Source: Betaproteobacteria bacterium
GTDB taxonomy: Bacteria; Pseudomonadota; Gammaproteobacteria; Burkholderiales; Rhodocyclaceae
Direction: 5' to 3'
Assembly: GCA_009780885.1 (NCBI GenBank)
Contig: WQZF01000005.1
Span: 1 to 64,000, forward strand
DNA: 64,000 nt
The stretch's first letter is position 1, and every line of letters begins with the position of its first letter. Position numbers and translations under genes: made by a program. Under the pieces are notes generated by a model that saw nothing but the letters and a program-made list of their open reading frames with translations, did not search any database and was not told the DNA's origin. Below, one piece after another: positions 19,449 through 26,898 of this stretch.

Positions 19449-21116
19449 CTACGAGCTACCGTTGGGATGCGCCTCCAGCCACTGCCGCCCGATGGCCGTC
19501 AAGCGGTAGCGTTGCAGTCGGCTGGTAGGCACGTCCGGCAGCGTCATCTCGATTAGCTGCGCAGTTAGCGCCGGTTTCAGGTAGGTTTTCCGGAAGTGCT
19601 CTTCACCCTTGAGGCAAAGTGCAGACTGAATCTGCTGCCGGGACATCTCGCCGACCACAGCGCGCAGCAGGCGCGCGACTTCACCTGTGACTTCACCTGT
19701 GACTTCACCTGTGACTTCACCTGTGACTTCACCTGTGACTTCCCCTGCGACTTCCCCTGCGACTTCCCCTGTGACTTCCCCTGTGACTTCCCCTGTGACT
19801 TCCCCTGTGACTTCCCCTGCGACTTCCCCTGTGACCACCGTAGGGGCGGACGCCAATGGATGGCGCGGCAGCCGGATTACGAACGAAATCCGGTCGTCGT
19901 CTGTCTCGAACATCGGCGACGGAGAGCCGTTGGCGGCCATTTCCTTGAGGATTTTCGGGATACCCGTTGAACGGCCTTCGGCCAGGTCAAGCTCCTTCAG
20001 AAACTCGCCGATGCGCCGATTGCGGTAGCGACGGCTGACGGCCCGGCCCGCCTGAAGGTCTTCCAAGCGAATTGACCGATCCGGGCCGGGGAAACTGACG
20101 ACGACCAACTCGTCGCGGCTGATGCGCACTTCGATGGGTTCGCGCTCTTCGTAGGAACGGTGGTAAACGGCGTTGACCACGGCCTCCTCGACAGCGGCGT
20201 AGGGAAAATTCCAGACCCGTGTGGCTTCGGCCCGGTTGGAATGCTTGATCACCGTTTCATGCAGGTAGTTGCGCTGGATGTAGCCCAAGGCCTCACGTGT
20301 CATCCGCGCCAACGGTCCCTTGAAGGTCTTTTCTTCAAAGCGGTCGCCGCCCGTGCCTTCGGGAAACCACACTACATCAATCTGCGCGTAAGGGAAAAAC
20401 CGCTCCGGGGTTTCGTTGAAGAACAACAGGCCCACGTTTTTGGGCCAGGGAGATTCGAGAGTGCCGCCCGCTATGTTCATCTGCCGCCCCAATGCTTCGA
20501 CGGAAAGCCCTGGCGCTTCCGCCGCCAATGCACTGCCTACTTCCTGCAAGAAGTCCTGCATCAAGGGTTTGGACAGATCATCGACACGGGCCGATTGGTT
20601 GTAGCGGTCGTCGAACGGCACCTTGGCGGCCAGATTCAGCAGTTCCTGTTCGGTGTCGCCCTTGGCCTCGACTGTGCTGCTGTAGCGGCGGATGTAGTAG
20701 CGCCAAGTTTTCTTCTTCGCGGTGACCAATTCTGGCGCCTTGTAAGGCCGGGTTTGCCCGCCCGGCGCCCACAGCACGATCAGGTTGCGGCCTTCGACGA
20801 CTTCCATGCTCAACACGGGGAAGTACGGCGGCTGGATCAACTGGCAGTACGCCAGCAGTTCGCGCTGGATTTTGTCGAGCTGATTGGCAGCCAGTCCGAC
20901 AGGAGGAAACACGGGCTGGCCGTTGGCGTCGCAGTCCTGCCCGATGACCACGTAACCGCCGCCCAGATTCTCGAAGTCGTTGGCAAAGGCGCAGAGCGTG
21001 CGAATGATCGGGTCCGGGTTCCACCCGGCCTTGTACTCGATGCGCTCACCTTCGACCGTGCGCTGGCGCAACAGGTCGGAGAGGTTGATGGGCAGTTTGT
21101 TACTCGAAATCGTCAT
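19449..21116 (-). CDS. AlbA_2/AAA_4 (Schlafen-like) putative DNA-binding protein with GEV[T/A] tandem repeat
   Basis: A 555-residue protein. The N-terminus (about 20-150) has the AlbA_2/AAA_4 pattern EGERIEYKAGWNPDPIIRTL followed by GGGYVVIGQD. A GHKL-like C-terminal core follows, with AAVEEAVVNAVYHRSYEERE, VVVSFPGPD and GRSTGIPKIL. Residues 429-480 are 13 tetrapeptide units of TGEV or AGEV. A winged-helix-like tail follows (MSRQQIQSALCL...LQRYRLTAIGRQWLEAHP). Proteins of this group are usually labelled transcriptional regulators or RecG-like; many are linked to mobile DNA, but their biochemistry is poorly known. The ATG at 21116 is preferred over a TTG two codons upstream. The gene is bracketed by long direct repeats, which suggests horizontal acquisition. 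Confidence 0.85.
   Translation of the reverse strand: MTISSNKLPINLSDLLRQRTVEGERIEYKAGWNPDPIIRTLCAFANDFENLGGGYVVIGQDCDANGQPVFPPVGLAANQLDKIQRELLAYCQLIQPPYFPVLSMEVVEGRNLIVLWAPGGQTRPYKAPELVTAKKKTWRYYIRRYSSTVEAKGDTEQELLNLAAKVPFDDRYNQSARVDDLSKPLMQDFLQEVGSALAAEAPGLSVEALGRQMNIAGGTLESPWPKNVGLLFFNETPERFFPYAQIDVVWFPEGTGGDRFEEKTFKGPLARMTREALGYIQRNYLHETVIKHSNRAEATRVWNFPYAAVEEAVVNAVYHRSYEEREPIEVRISRDELVVVSFPGPDRSIRLEDLQAGRAVSRRYRNRRIGEFLKELDLAEGRSTGIPKILKEMAANGSPSPMFETDDDRISFVIRLPRHPLASAPTVVTGEVAGEVTGEVTGEVTGEVTGEVAGEVAGEVTGEVTGEVTGEVTGEVTGEVARLLRAVVGEMSRQQIQSALCLKGEEHFRKTYLKPALTAQLIEMTLPDVPTSRLQRYRLTAIGRQWLEAHPNGSS
19677..19832 (-). repeat. In-frame 12-bp tandem repeat, 13 units
   Basis: Thirteen consecutive 12-bp units (plus-strand form GACTTCACCTGT or GACTTCCCCTGT/C) encode GEVT/GEVA tetrapeptides within the AlbA_2/AAA_4 gene. 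Units differ at only two positions, and blocks of identical units are adjacent (five TCACC units, then TCCCC units), as expected of recent expansion. Any gain or loss keeps the frame. Confidence 0.97.
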
Positions 21117-21280
21117 TACCAAAGCTCAGTATCAAATCTCTGTGTGAAATTCCGAGACAGCGTCTCGGAAATCTTTGCGGGGATGGATTTGGCAGACATG
21201 GTCTGCCAAATCCGCTCCGGCGACCAAGACAGATAGAACATCTGCATGTCTTGCAGATTGCGTCGACTGAAGCGACTGCC

Positions 21281-21529
21281 AAGTGAAACGAGAAATTCTA
21301 CTTGCTTTTTCTGCTGCGCAAGAAAGGAGCGCGGGCGTCTCGCCCGCCTGCGGGCAAGACGCCCGCGTTCCTGTGGGGTGTGAGGCTCATAGGTTGGCGG
21401 TGAACGCAGCGAACCCCAACATTGCTGCCAATCCGTTGATTTTATGGTGATATTTTCTAAATTTACTTAAAGAATGATTAGCTACTGTAGTAATTATTAT
21501 TTAAGAATTATTACAGTAATTTAGAAAAT
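21281..21529. repeat. Long direct repeat, copy 2
   Basis: The same ordered blocks as 19131-19406: AAGTGAAACG, CTTGCTTTT, GCGCGGGCGTC...GCCCGCGTTCC, CTGTGGGGTGTGA, ATAGGTTGGCGGTGA, CAACATTGCTGCCAAT, and an AT-rich element. The gap 21117-21706 otherwise contains no gene that I can support, and must hold promoters for the AAA_4 gene (minus) and the two-gene cassette (plus). Confidence 0.88.
21452..21529. repeat. AT-rich palindromic repeat, copy 5 (78 bp)
   Basis: Starts ATTTTCTAAATTTACTTAAA and ends TAATTTAGAAAAT, with centre CTACTGTAGTA. It is the terminal block of long direct repeat copy 2. Confidence 0.92.
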
Positions 21530-21706
21530 CATGTGCCGAAAAACTCTCGGGGCAGCAAGGGAAAGGGGGATTTCTGGGGTGAGATAGAATTGCAGAATAA
21601 GAGCCGTAGTGCCGTCTACATGGTGCGCTTCGCCTGATAATCCGCTCCTGCGCAGCCGGCTGGTTATGCTGTCTGCCTGCCGCTGACTTTCGTCCTTAGA
21701 CTGTTC

Positions 21707-22036
21707 ATGTCCGAATTTCTTTATTACGAGCCCAAAGATAGAAATGGTCACCGTATCCAGGTCGGTGACAGGGTTCGTATTGTTGGCATGCCCGACTTAA
21801 GCGGCATGACGCCCGAAGGTATTGCCGAATCCCGACCGGTGTTTGAGTACCTGATAGGGCGCTACAAGAGGATCGTCGAGTTCGATGAGTTTGGTTTCGC
21901 GTGGTTTTATTTCCGTATTCCAGGCTGTAAGTTCAAGGGGCTTCACTCCGTCGCAATTGAACCGTCCCTGCTTCATCTGCCGCGCTCGCGGTCCGACACC
22001 TCATTCCAGCGGACAGTCGCTGGTCTTGTTCCTTAG
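21707..22036 (+). CDS. Hypothetical protein, first gene of an ATPase cassette
   Basis: A 109-residue protein that I do not recognise. It begins MSEFLYYEPKDRNGHRIQVG. The segment RIQVGDRVRIVGMPDLSGMTPEG resembles a small beta-barrel (KOW/SH3-like) start, and the middle is aromatic (FGFAWFYFRIPG). There is no signal peptide or membrane segment. It ends 9 bp before a small AAA ATPase gene on the same strand, so the two are probably cotranscribed and functionally linked. The pair lies in the accessory islet between glyQ and the cardiolipin synthase gene. Confidence 0.65.
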   Translation: MSEFLYYEPKDRNGHRIQVGDRVRIVGMPDLSGMTPEGIAESRPVFEYLIGRYKRIVEFDEFGFAWFYFRIPGCKFKGLHSVAIEPSLLHLPRSRSDTSFQRTVAGLVP

Positions 22037-22045
22037 GTATCCAGC

Positions 22046-22786
22046 ATGGCTCGGCGCTCCAAACCTTATCTGCTGCACGCATCGTTTCGTTCCGATGTTG
22101 ATCTGGATTTCAACGAGTATCCCTTCAACATCCCGGCGGTACGGCAGCTCGAAAGCATTGAGTTCCACCCGAACCTTACTTTCTTTGTCGGCGAGAACGG
22201 ATCCGGCAAGTCGACCGTGCTGGAGGCGATCGCCATAGCCCTTGGATTTGGTGCTGAGGGAGGCACCAAAAATGTACAGTTTCGCACCGTCGAATCAGTG
22301 TCGCCTCTGCATAAAGCGCTGCGCCTGGCTCGTGGTGTTCCGCAACCGCGAGATGCTTACTTCCTGCGTGCCGAAAGCTTTTTCAACGTGGCGTCCTATA
22401 TGGATGGAGTCGGCTATCTTGAGAGCTACGGTGGCTCGCTGCACGCGCGGTCTCACGGTGAAGCATTCATGGCCGTGCTACTCAACAAGCTCAAGGGAAA
22501 CGGGATTTATCTCTTCGATGAGCCGGAGGCAGCATTGTCCCCTGGTCGACAGATGGCGGCACTCAGCGCCATCCATCAATTGGTGGAGGCTTCATCGCAG
22601 TTCATTATCGCCACTCACTCACCGATCCTGCTTTCTTATCCCCGCGCCAGGATCATCCAGTTCGATCGTTCGGGCATTGGCGAAGTCGCCTACGAAGAGA
22701 CTGAGCACTATGCTGTCACGCGCGACTTTCTCAACAACTACCCTCGGCGGCTGGAGCAACTGCTTGGCGATGACGAGGAGGCCTGA
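22046..22786 (+). CDS. Small ABC/SMC-type AAA ATPase
   Basis: This 246-residue protein has Walker A GENGSGKST at 49-57, a signature-like SHGE at 136-139, Walker B IYLFDEPE at 154-161 and the switch histidine in IATHSP (His191). This is the compact AAA_21/AAA_23-like ABC ATPase layout, without a long coiled coil or a TOPRIM nuclease. Relatives are found alone and as the ATPase subunit of defence or mobile-element systems; the function here is unknown. It follows the 109-residue gene by 9 bp. Downstream, clsB is convergent and 21 bp away. Confidence 0.88.
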   Translation: MARRSKPYLLHASFRSDVDLDFNEYPFNIPAVRQLESIEFHPNLTFFVGENGSGKSTVLEAIAIALGFGAEGGTKNVQFRTVESVSPLHKALRLARGVPQPRDAYFLRAESFFNVASYMDGVGYLESYGGSLHARSHGEAFMAVLLNKLKGNGIYLFDEPEAALSPGRQMAALSAIHQLVEASSQFIIATHSPILLSYPRARIIQFDRSGIGEVAYEETEHYAVTRDFLNNYPRRLEQLLGDDEEA

Positions 22787-22807
22787 CTAAAACAGGACCA
22801 CAACAAC

Positions 22808-23977
22808 TCAGTGCCTCTCCGGTTCCCCGCCATAACCGAGAACGCCGACCGCCAGGCGCACGAGCTGGTAGCAGGTCCAGCGCAGCAGGCGTGACCAGAG
22901 CGGCATGCGCTGCCAGCGGTGCGGCAGGAGTTCGACCGATCCTTCGGAAAGCGCGGCTTCGAGGCTTTTGCGCAACTCGCCGGAAAAGCGCGCGTCGCGC
23001 ACGACGATATTTGCTTCCCTGGCCATCAGCAGGCTGAAGGGGTCGATGTTGGAGGATCCGACCGTGGCCCAGTCCTCGTCGACCACGGCGGCCTTGGCGT
23101 GCAGGAAGCTCCTGCGGTATTCAAAGATGCGCACGCCGCCTTTGAGCAGGCTGCCGTAAAGCGCTTGCGCGGCGTAGTGGAAGAGGCGGTATTCGACCCG
23201 GCCCTGCAACAGGATCACGACGTCGACGCCGCGCCGCGCCGCGTCCAGAAGGGCGTGGCGGAAACGCAGGCCGGGGAGGAAGTAGGCGTTGGCGATCAGG
23301 ATTTTTTTTCGCGCCGATCCAATCGCTTCCAGATAGGTATCGACGATGTCGAGGCGGTGCCGGAGGTTGTCGCGGATCACGAGCGCGGCCGCCTGGTCGC
23401 CGGTCACGGCGTCCTGGACCGGCAGCGGGTCGACGCGCCGGTAGCGGCGTTTGAAATTGGCCCAGAGGACGATTTGCCAGAGCCGGTTGACCGTGGTGTA
23501 AAGCGGGGCCAGCAGCGGGCCTTCGATCCGCACCGCGTAATCGAAGCGGGGCGAAGGCTGAGGCGATGTGTTGTAGTCGTCGATGATGTTGATGCCGCCG
23601 ACAAAGGCGATCCTGCGGTCGACCAGCGCGAGTTTGCGATGCTGCCGGCGCAGGCGTTGCCGGCTCATCCGGAAACGGGCGATTTCCTCGCGGAACAGCA
23701 ATACCCGGACTCCGTCGGCGGCAAGGGCGGGCATCAGCGTCCGGGAGAACTGCCGCGCGCCAAAGCCGTCGGCGACGACGCAGACGGAGACGCCGCGCCT
23801 GGCGGCGCGCGCCAGCGCGGCGGCGACACTCCGGCCGGTGGCGTCATCCTCGAAAATATAGGTTTGGAGATGGACTTCGTGTTGCGCCGCATCGACGGCG
23901 GCGATCAGCGCGGGAAAGAATGCGTCGCCATTTTCCAGAAGTTCCAGCCTGTTTCCGGGGAGAAATTTTGGCGGCAT
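22808..23977 (-). CDS. clsB: Cardiolipin synthase B-like phospholipase D family protein
   Basis: A 389-residue protein with two HKD motifs, HRKLALVD at 113-120 followed by FVGGINI, and HAKAAVVD at 293-300 followed by TVGSSN. It starts directly with the soluble domain (FLPGNRLELLENGDAFFPAL) and lacks the two N-terminal membrane helices of ClsA, as in ClsB. A hydrophobic amphipathic C-terminus (WTCYQLVRLAVGVLGYGG) could anchor it to the membrane. The reaction is transfer of a phosphatidyl group to make cardiolipin. It lies 33 bp downstream of nadA on the same strand. Confidence 0.9.
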   Translation of the reverse strand: MPPKFLPGNRLELLENGDAFFPALIAAVDAAQHEVHLQTYIFEDDATGRSVAAALARAARRGVSVCVVADGFGARQFSRTLMPALAADGVRVLLFREEIARFRMSRQRLRRQHRKLALVDRRIAFVGGINIIDDYNTSPQPSPRFDYAVRIEGPLLAPLYTTVNRLWQIVLWANFKRRYRRVDPLPVQDAVTGDQAAALVIRDNLRHRLDIVDTYLEAIGSARKKILIANAYFLPGLRFRHALLDAARRGVDVVILLQGRVEYRLFHYAAQALYGSLLKGGVRIFEYRRSFLHAKAAVVDEDWATVGSSNIDPFSLLMAREANIVVRDARFSGELRKSLEAALSEGSVELLPHRWQRMPLWSRLLRWTCYQLVRLAVGVLGYGGEPERH

Positions 23978-24010
23978 TTCGCGGACGGCGCTTTCCGCTG
24001 TCTATTAAAT

Positions 24011-25129
24011 TCAGGAAACCGCGAACATCCGTTCCAGCGCCAGCCGCGCCAGCGCCGCTTCGTGTTCCGGCACCGCGATCCGGTTGACGATGCGGCCTTC
24101 GGCAAGGTTTTCCAGCGTCCAGGCCAGATGCGGCGGGTCGATGCGCTGCATCGTCGAACACATGCACACCAGCGGGGCCATGAATTCGACTTTTTTCCCT
24201 TCCGGCACGACTTCGCGCGCCAGCCGCTCGACCAGGTTCAACTCGGTGCCGACCAGCCAATGCGTTCCCGGCGGCGATTCCTTGACCGCCTTGACGATGA
24301 ATTCGGTCGAGCCGACTTCGTCCGCGTTCAGGCAGACCTCGAAGGCGCATTCGGGGTGCGCGATCACTTTCCCTTGCGGATGTTGCGCGCGCCAGCGCTC
24401 GATATGTTCGGGCCGGAACATCTGGTGTACCGAGCAGTGCCCTTTCCAGAGCAGGATTTTCGCGCGGCGGATTTCTTCCACGGAAAGCCCGCCGTATTCG
24501 AGATCGGGGTCCCAGACGCGCATTTCTTCCAGCGCCAGCCCCGAGCGATATCCGCTCCAGCGGCCCAGATGCTGGTCGGGGAAAAAGAGGATTTTTTCGC
24601 GCTGGGCAAAGGCGTGGGCGGTGATTTTTCCGGCATTCGACGAGGTGCAGACGATGCCGCCGTATTGACCGCAAAAGGCTTTCAGGTCGGCGGCGGAATT
24701 GATGTAGGTCACCGGCGTCACCGTTTTTTCAGCCGGCTCGCCGAGCGCTTCGGACAGCTCGCGCCAGGCCCGCGTCACTTTCGCCAGATTCGCCATGTCG
24801 GCCATCGAACAACCGGCGGCCAGATCCGGCAGGATGGCAATCTGCCGCTCTGCGCTGAGGATGTCGGCGACTTCGGCCATGAAGTGCACGCCGCAGAAAA
24901 CGATATATTCGGCATCGCTCTGGGCCGCCAGCCTGGAAAGCTTGAGCGAATCGCCGGTGAGGTCGGCGTATTGGTAAATGTCGGCGCGCTGGTAATGGTG
25001 GCACAGCAGGGTCACTTGCGATCCCAGTCGCGCGCGCGCGGCGCGGATGCGCTCATGCAGTGCCTCGGGCGGCAGCGCGCTGAACAGGTCGAAGGCTAAT
25101 GCGGAAAGGGGTGCGGCGGAAGCAGTCAT
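24011..25129 (-). CDS. nadA: Quinolinate synthase A
   Basis: A 372-residue NadA, which condenses iminoaspartate with dihydroxyacetone phosphate to quinolinate in NAD synthesis. The three 4Fe-4S ligands are visible in the FCGVHF, CTSSNAG and CMCSTMQ contexts. HHYQRADIYQYADLTGDS is the family N-terminal motif. The ATG at 25129 is preferred over a TTG three codons upstream. Neither nadB nor nadC is nearby. Confidence 0.97.
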   Translation of the reverse strand: MTASAAPLSALAFDLFSALPPEALHERIRAARARLGSQVTLLCHHYQRADIYQYADLTGDSLKLSRLAAQSDAEYIVFCGVHFMAEVADILSAERQIAILPDLAAGCSMADMANLAKVTRAWRELSEALGEPAEKTVTPVTYINSAADLKAFCGQYGGIVCTSSNAGKITAHAFAQREKILFFPDQHLGRWSGYRSGLALEEMRVWDPDLEYGGLSVEEIRRAKILLWKGHCSVHQMFRPEHIERWRAQHPQGKVIAHPECAFEVCLNADEVGSTEFIVKAVKESPPGTHWLVGTELNLVERLAREVVPEGKKVEFMAPLVCMCSTMQRIDPPHLAWTLENLAEGRIVNRIAVPEHEAALARLALERMFAVS

Positions 25130-25270
25130 CGGAATCAATCAGGCACGGCGCAAAAGGGCAAATGATACTGCATCCATCGCGGATCCCGCCTGCTTCCGGG
25201 TCTTGTCATCGGGGCCATCGCATGAATGCTTTCTTCATGGCGCATCGGCAATCGCCGAAGTACGGAGCAC

Positions 25271-25476
25271 GTAGGATGGGGTGAACGGCAATCGGCCCGC
25301 AGCCGCAAATCGCGCCGAAGAAACTCGGGCGCAGGGATTGGCATCTTCCTCTGGATCCTGCGCGAAGTCGCAGGATCCAGTGTGCAGAATGGGTAATTTC
25401 TTGAGAGAGCGAAGCGAAACCCATCGGAATTTCAGAAGGAGAAATGATGGGTTTCGCTTCGCTCACCCCATCCTAC
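25271..25476 (-). repeat. Composite intergenic repeat, copy 1 (inverted, internally deleted)
   Basis: Read on the minus strand this gives the same order of blocks as 51504-51716 and 63660-63882: GGGTTTCGCTTCGCTCTCTC, CTGCACACTGGATCCTGCG, GATGCCAATCCCTGC, GATTTGCGGC, GGGCCGATT, CCCATCCTAC. The inner GATGACGGAGTGTG / GACCCGTCATCC module of the other two copies is missing here. It fills most of the 25130-25629 gap between nadA and ycgR; no gene was found there. Confidence 0.88.
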
Positions 25477-25514
25477 ATATCGCTTCTCCGGAAAAGGCGG
25501 CGTTTTCTCGAATA

Positions 25515-25593
25515 ATTTTCTAAATTTGTTTAAATAATTATTTGATGAAAATCACTACCGTAGCGAAACATTATTTAAGTAAATTTAGAAAAT
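25515..25593. repeat. AT-rich palindromic repeat, copy 6 (79 bp, inverted)
   Basis: Opposite orientation to copies 1-5: centre CACTACCGTAGCGAAACATT, ends ATTTTCTAAATTTG and AAATTTAGAAAAT. It lies 36 bp downstream of the ycgR stop. Confidence 0.9.
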
Positions 25594-25629
25594 GAGTCAA
25601 AAAAAACAGGCCACGGAATCGGGGTTCGC

Positions 25630-26481
25630 TTACTCCATGCCGGATTCCCGGGCCTTGCGTTCGCGTTCGGTGCGGATGATGTAGCGCTGGATCAGGGCCA
25701 TCTGGGTTCCGGGCAGGTCGACGAACTGGCAACCGACGCGCCGGAAAAATCCGCGCGGAGTGGTGACCGAGAAGCTGTTCCTGACTTCCAGGGTGGCGGT
25801 AATGACTCCCTCGCCGGGGAGATTCATCTGGCAGCCGGAGAACATCGCGCCGATCGGCAACTGCTTGCTCTGGTTCTCCGGAACCGTCAGGCCGATGCCT
25901 CCGCCGCTGATGTCGGCAACGAAAAATTCCATCAGTTTCATCTCGGCTTGCGCCGGGGAATCCTGCGCCTCTGCCGCCGGTTCCTGCGGCGGAATCTTGC
26001 AGAGTACCGGCGCGGACACCGGGATCAGGAGACGGAAAAATTCGCGCCGCTGCAAGCGCAGCAATGCCTCCGGCAAGGCGCCCTGGAATGCGGGCCGCCC
26101 TTCAAAGACGGCTTCCGTGAGGCGATCCACGCGAAACTGGATTTTGACCCGGTCGAGCGAAGCCGTGAAAATCGGATGCTCCGCAAAAAGCAGACGCTGG
26201 TTCAAATCCTCGTTATGGCTGCGGTCGAAAATCAGCGTCGAATCCTGGGCAGTAATCGCCAGGAGGGATGTCGGAAGGAGATTTCTGCCGTGATCGAAAA
26301 AAACCGTGATCAAGGCCCTTTGCTTGATCAGCGAGCGCAGGATGAACAGGATTTCCGTCCTTGAATACAGCATGTAGTCGCTGTAAAGATCGTTCCGCTC
26401 CAGTTCCAGGGAGGGCCCGGACGATTGCGGATCTTCCGCAGGATCGGCCTGGGATTCCGTCAATTCTTCATTGACGCTCAT
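25630..26481 (-). CDS. ycgR: Flagellar brake protein YcgR (c-di-GMP-binding PilZ protein)
   Basis: The 283-residue product has an N-terminal YcgR domain and a C-terminal PilZ domain. The c-di-GMP motifs are visible as RREFFR and DISGGGIG. YcgR binds c-di-GMP and slows flagellar rotation by contacting the motor or stator. A start eight codons upstream (26505) is possible; neither has a strong ribosome binding site. It lies at the downstream end of the flagellar gene run, fitting the function. A wide low-complexity acidic N-terminal segment (ADPAEDPQSSGPSLELE) precedes the domain. Confidence 0.93.
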   Translation of the reverse strand: MSVNEELTESQADPAEDPQSSGPSLELERNDLYSDYMLYSRTEILFILRSLIKQRALITVFFDHGRNLLPTSLLAITAQDSTLIFDRSHNEDLNQRLLFAEHPIFTASLDRVKIQFRVDRLTEAVFEGRPAFQGALPEALLRLQRREFFRLLIPVSAPVLCKIPPQEPAAEAQDSPAQAEMKLMEFFVADISGGGIGLTVPENQSKQLPIGAMFSGCQMNLPGEGVITATLEVRNSFSVTTPRGFFRRVGCQFVDLPGTQMALIQRYIIRTERERKARESGME

Positions 26482-26568
26482 GTTGGTTACGCCCCGATTC
26501 ATCATTCACGAAAAGAGAGAGTTTATCCCGAATCCCATGCCCGGATTTGGAAAGTTCCGTAACGCGGA

Positions 26569-26898
26569 TCAAATATTGGCTTCGGGTACGCTCGGGGGAA
26601 GCGTCAAGGCCGGCGGCGTTGCGCTTGCGCCGCCGCGTTCGAGGTAATAGATCCAGGCCAGGAGTTCCGCCACGGCCACATAGAGCTGCGACGGGATCCG
26701 CTCGTCGATATCGACCTGGGTCAAAAGCGCCACCAGTTCCGGGGATTCATGAACATAAACGCCGTGCTCGCGGGCGCGGGCGATGATTTCCTCGGCGATC
26801 AGTCCACGCCCCTTGGCAACGACGCGCGGCGCAGCATCCGCTTCGCGGTAGGCCAGCGCAACTGCGGTTTTTATCGAATCAGACGGATTCCGGGACAT
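26569..26898 (-). CDS. FlhB C-terminal-domain paralogue (FlhX-like)
   Basis: This 109-residue protein corresponds only to the cytoplasmic C-terminal domain of FlhB/YscU: TAVALAYREADAAPRVVAKGRGLIAEEI, ESPELVALLTQVDIDERIPSQLYVAVAELLAWIYYL. The NPTH autocleavage motif of full-length FlhB is absent and there are no membrane helices. Such stand-alone domains occur in many proteobacteria and can partly replace the cleaved FlhB C-terminus in export switching. Its start overlaps the 3' end of the upstream FliK-like gene by 20 bp, which pairs it with a hook-length-type protein, the natural partner of FlhB. Confidence 0.9.
   Translation of the reverse strand: MSRNPSDSIKTAVALAYREADAAPRVVAKGRGLIAEEIIARAREHGVYVHESPELVALLTQVDIDERIPSQLYVAVAELLAWIYYLERGGASATPPALTLPPSVPEANI

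Noticed and set aside
19677-19832. Possible CRISPR or iteron array
   Set aside because: The 12-bp units are contiguous, in frame and encode GEVT tetrapeptides; there are no spacers and no replication genes nearby.
22919-25099. A 726-codon plus-strand frame opposite clsB and nadA
   Set aside because: It overlaps two well-defined genes on the other strand and resembles no protein family; its composition is typical of an antisense shadow.
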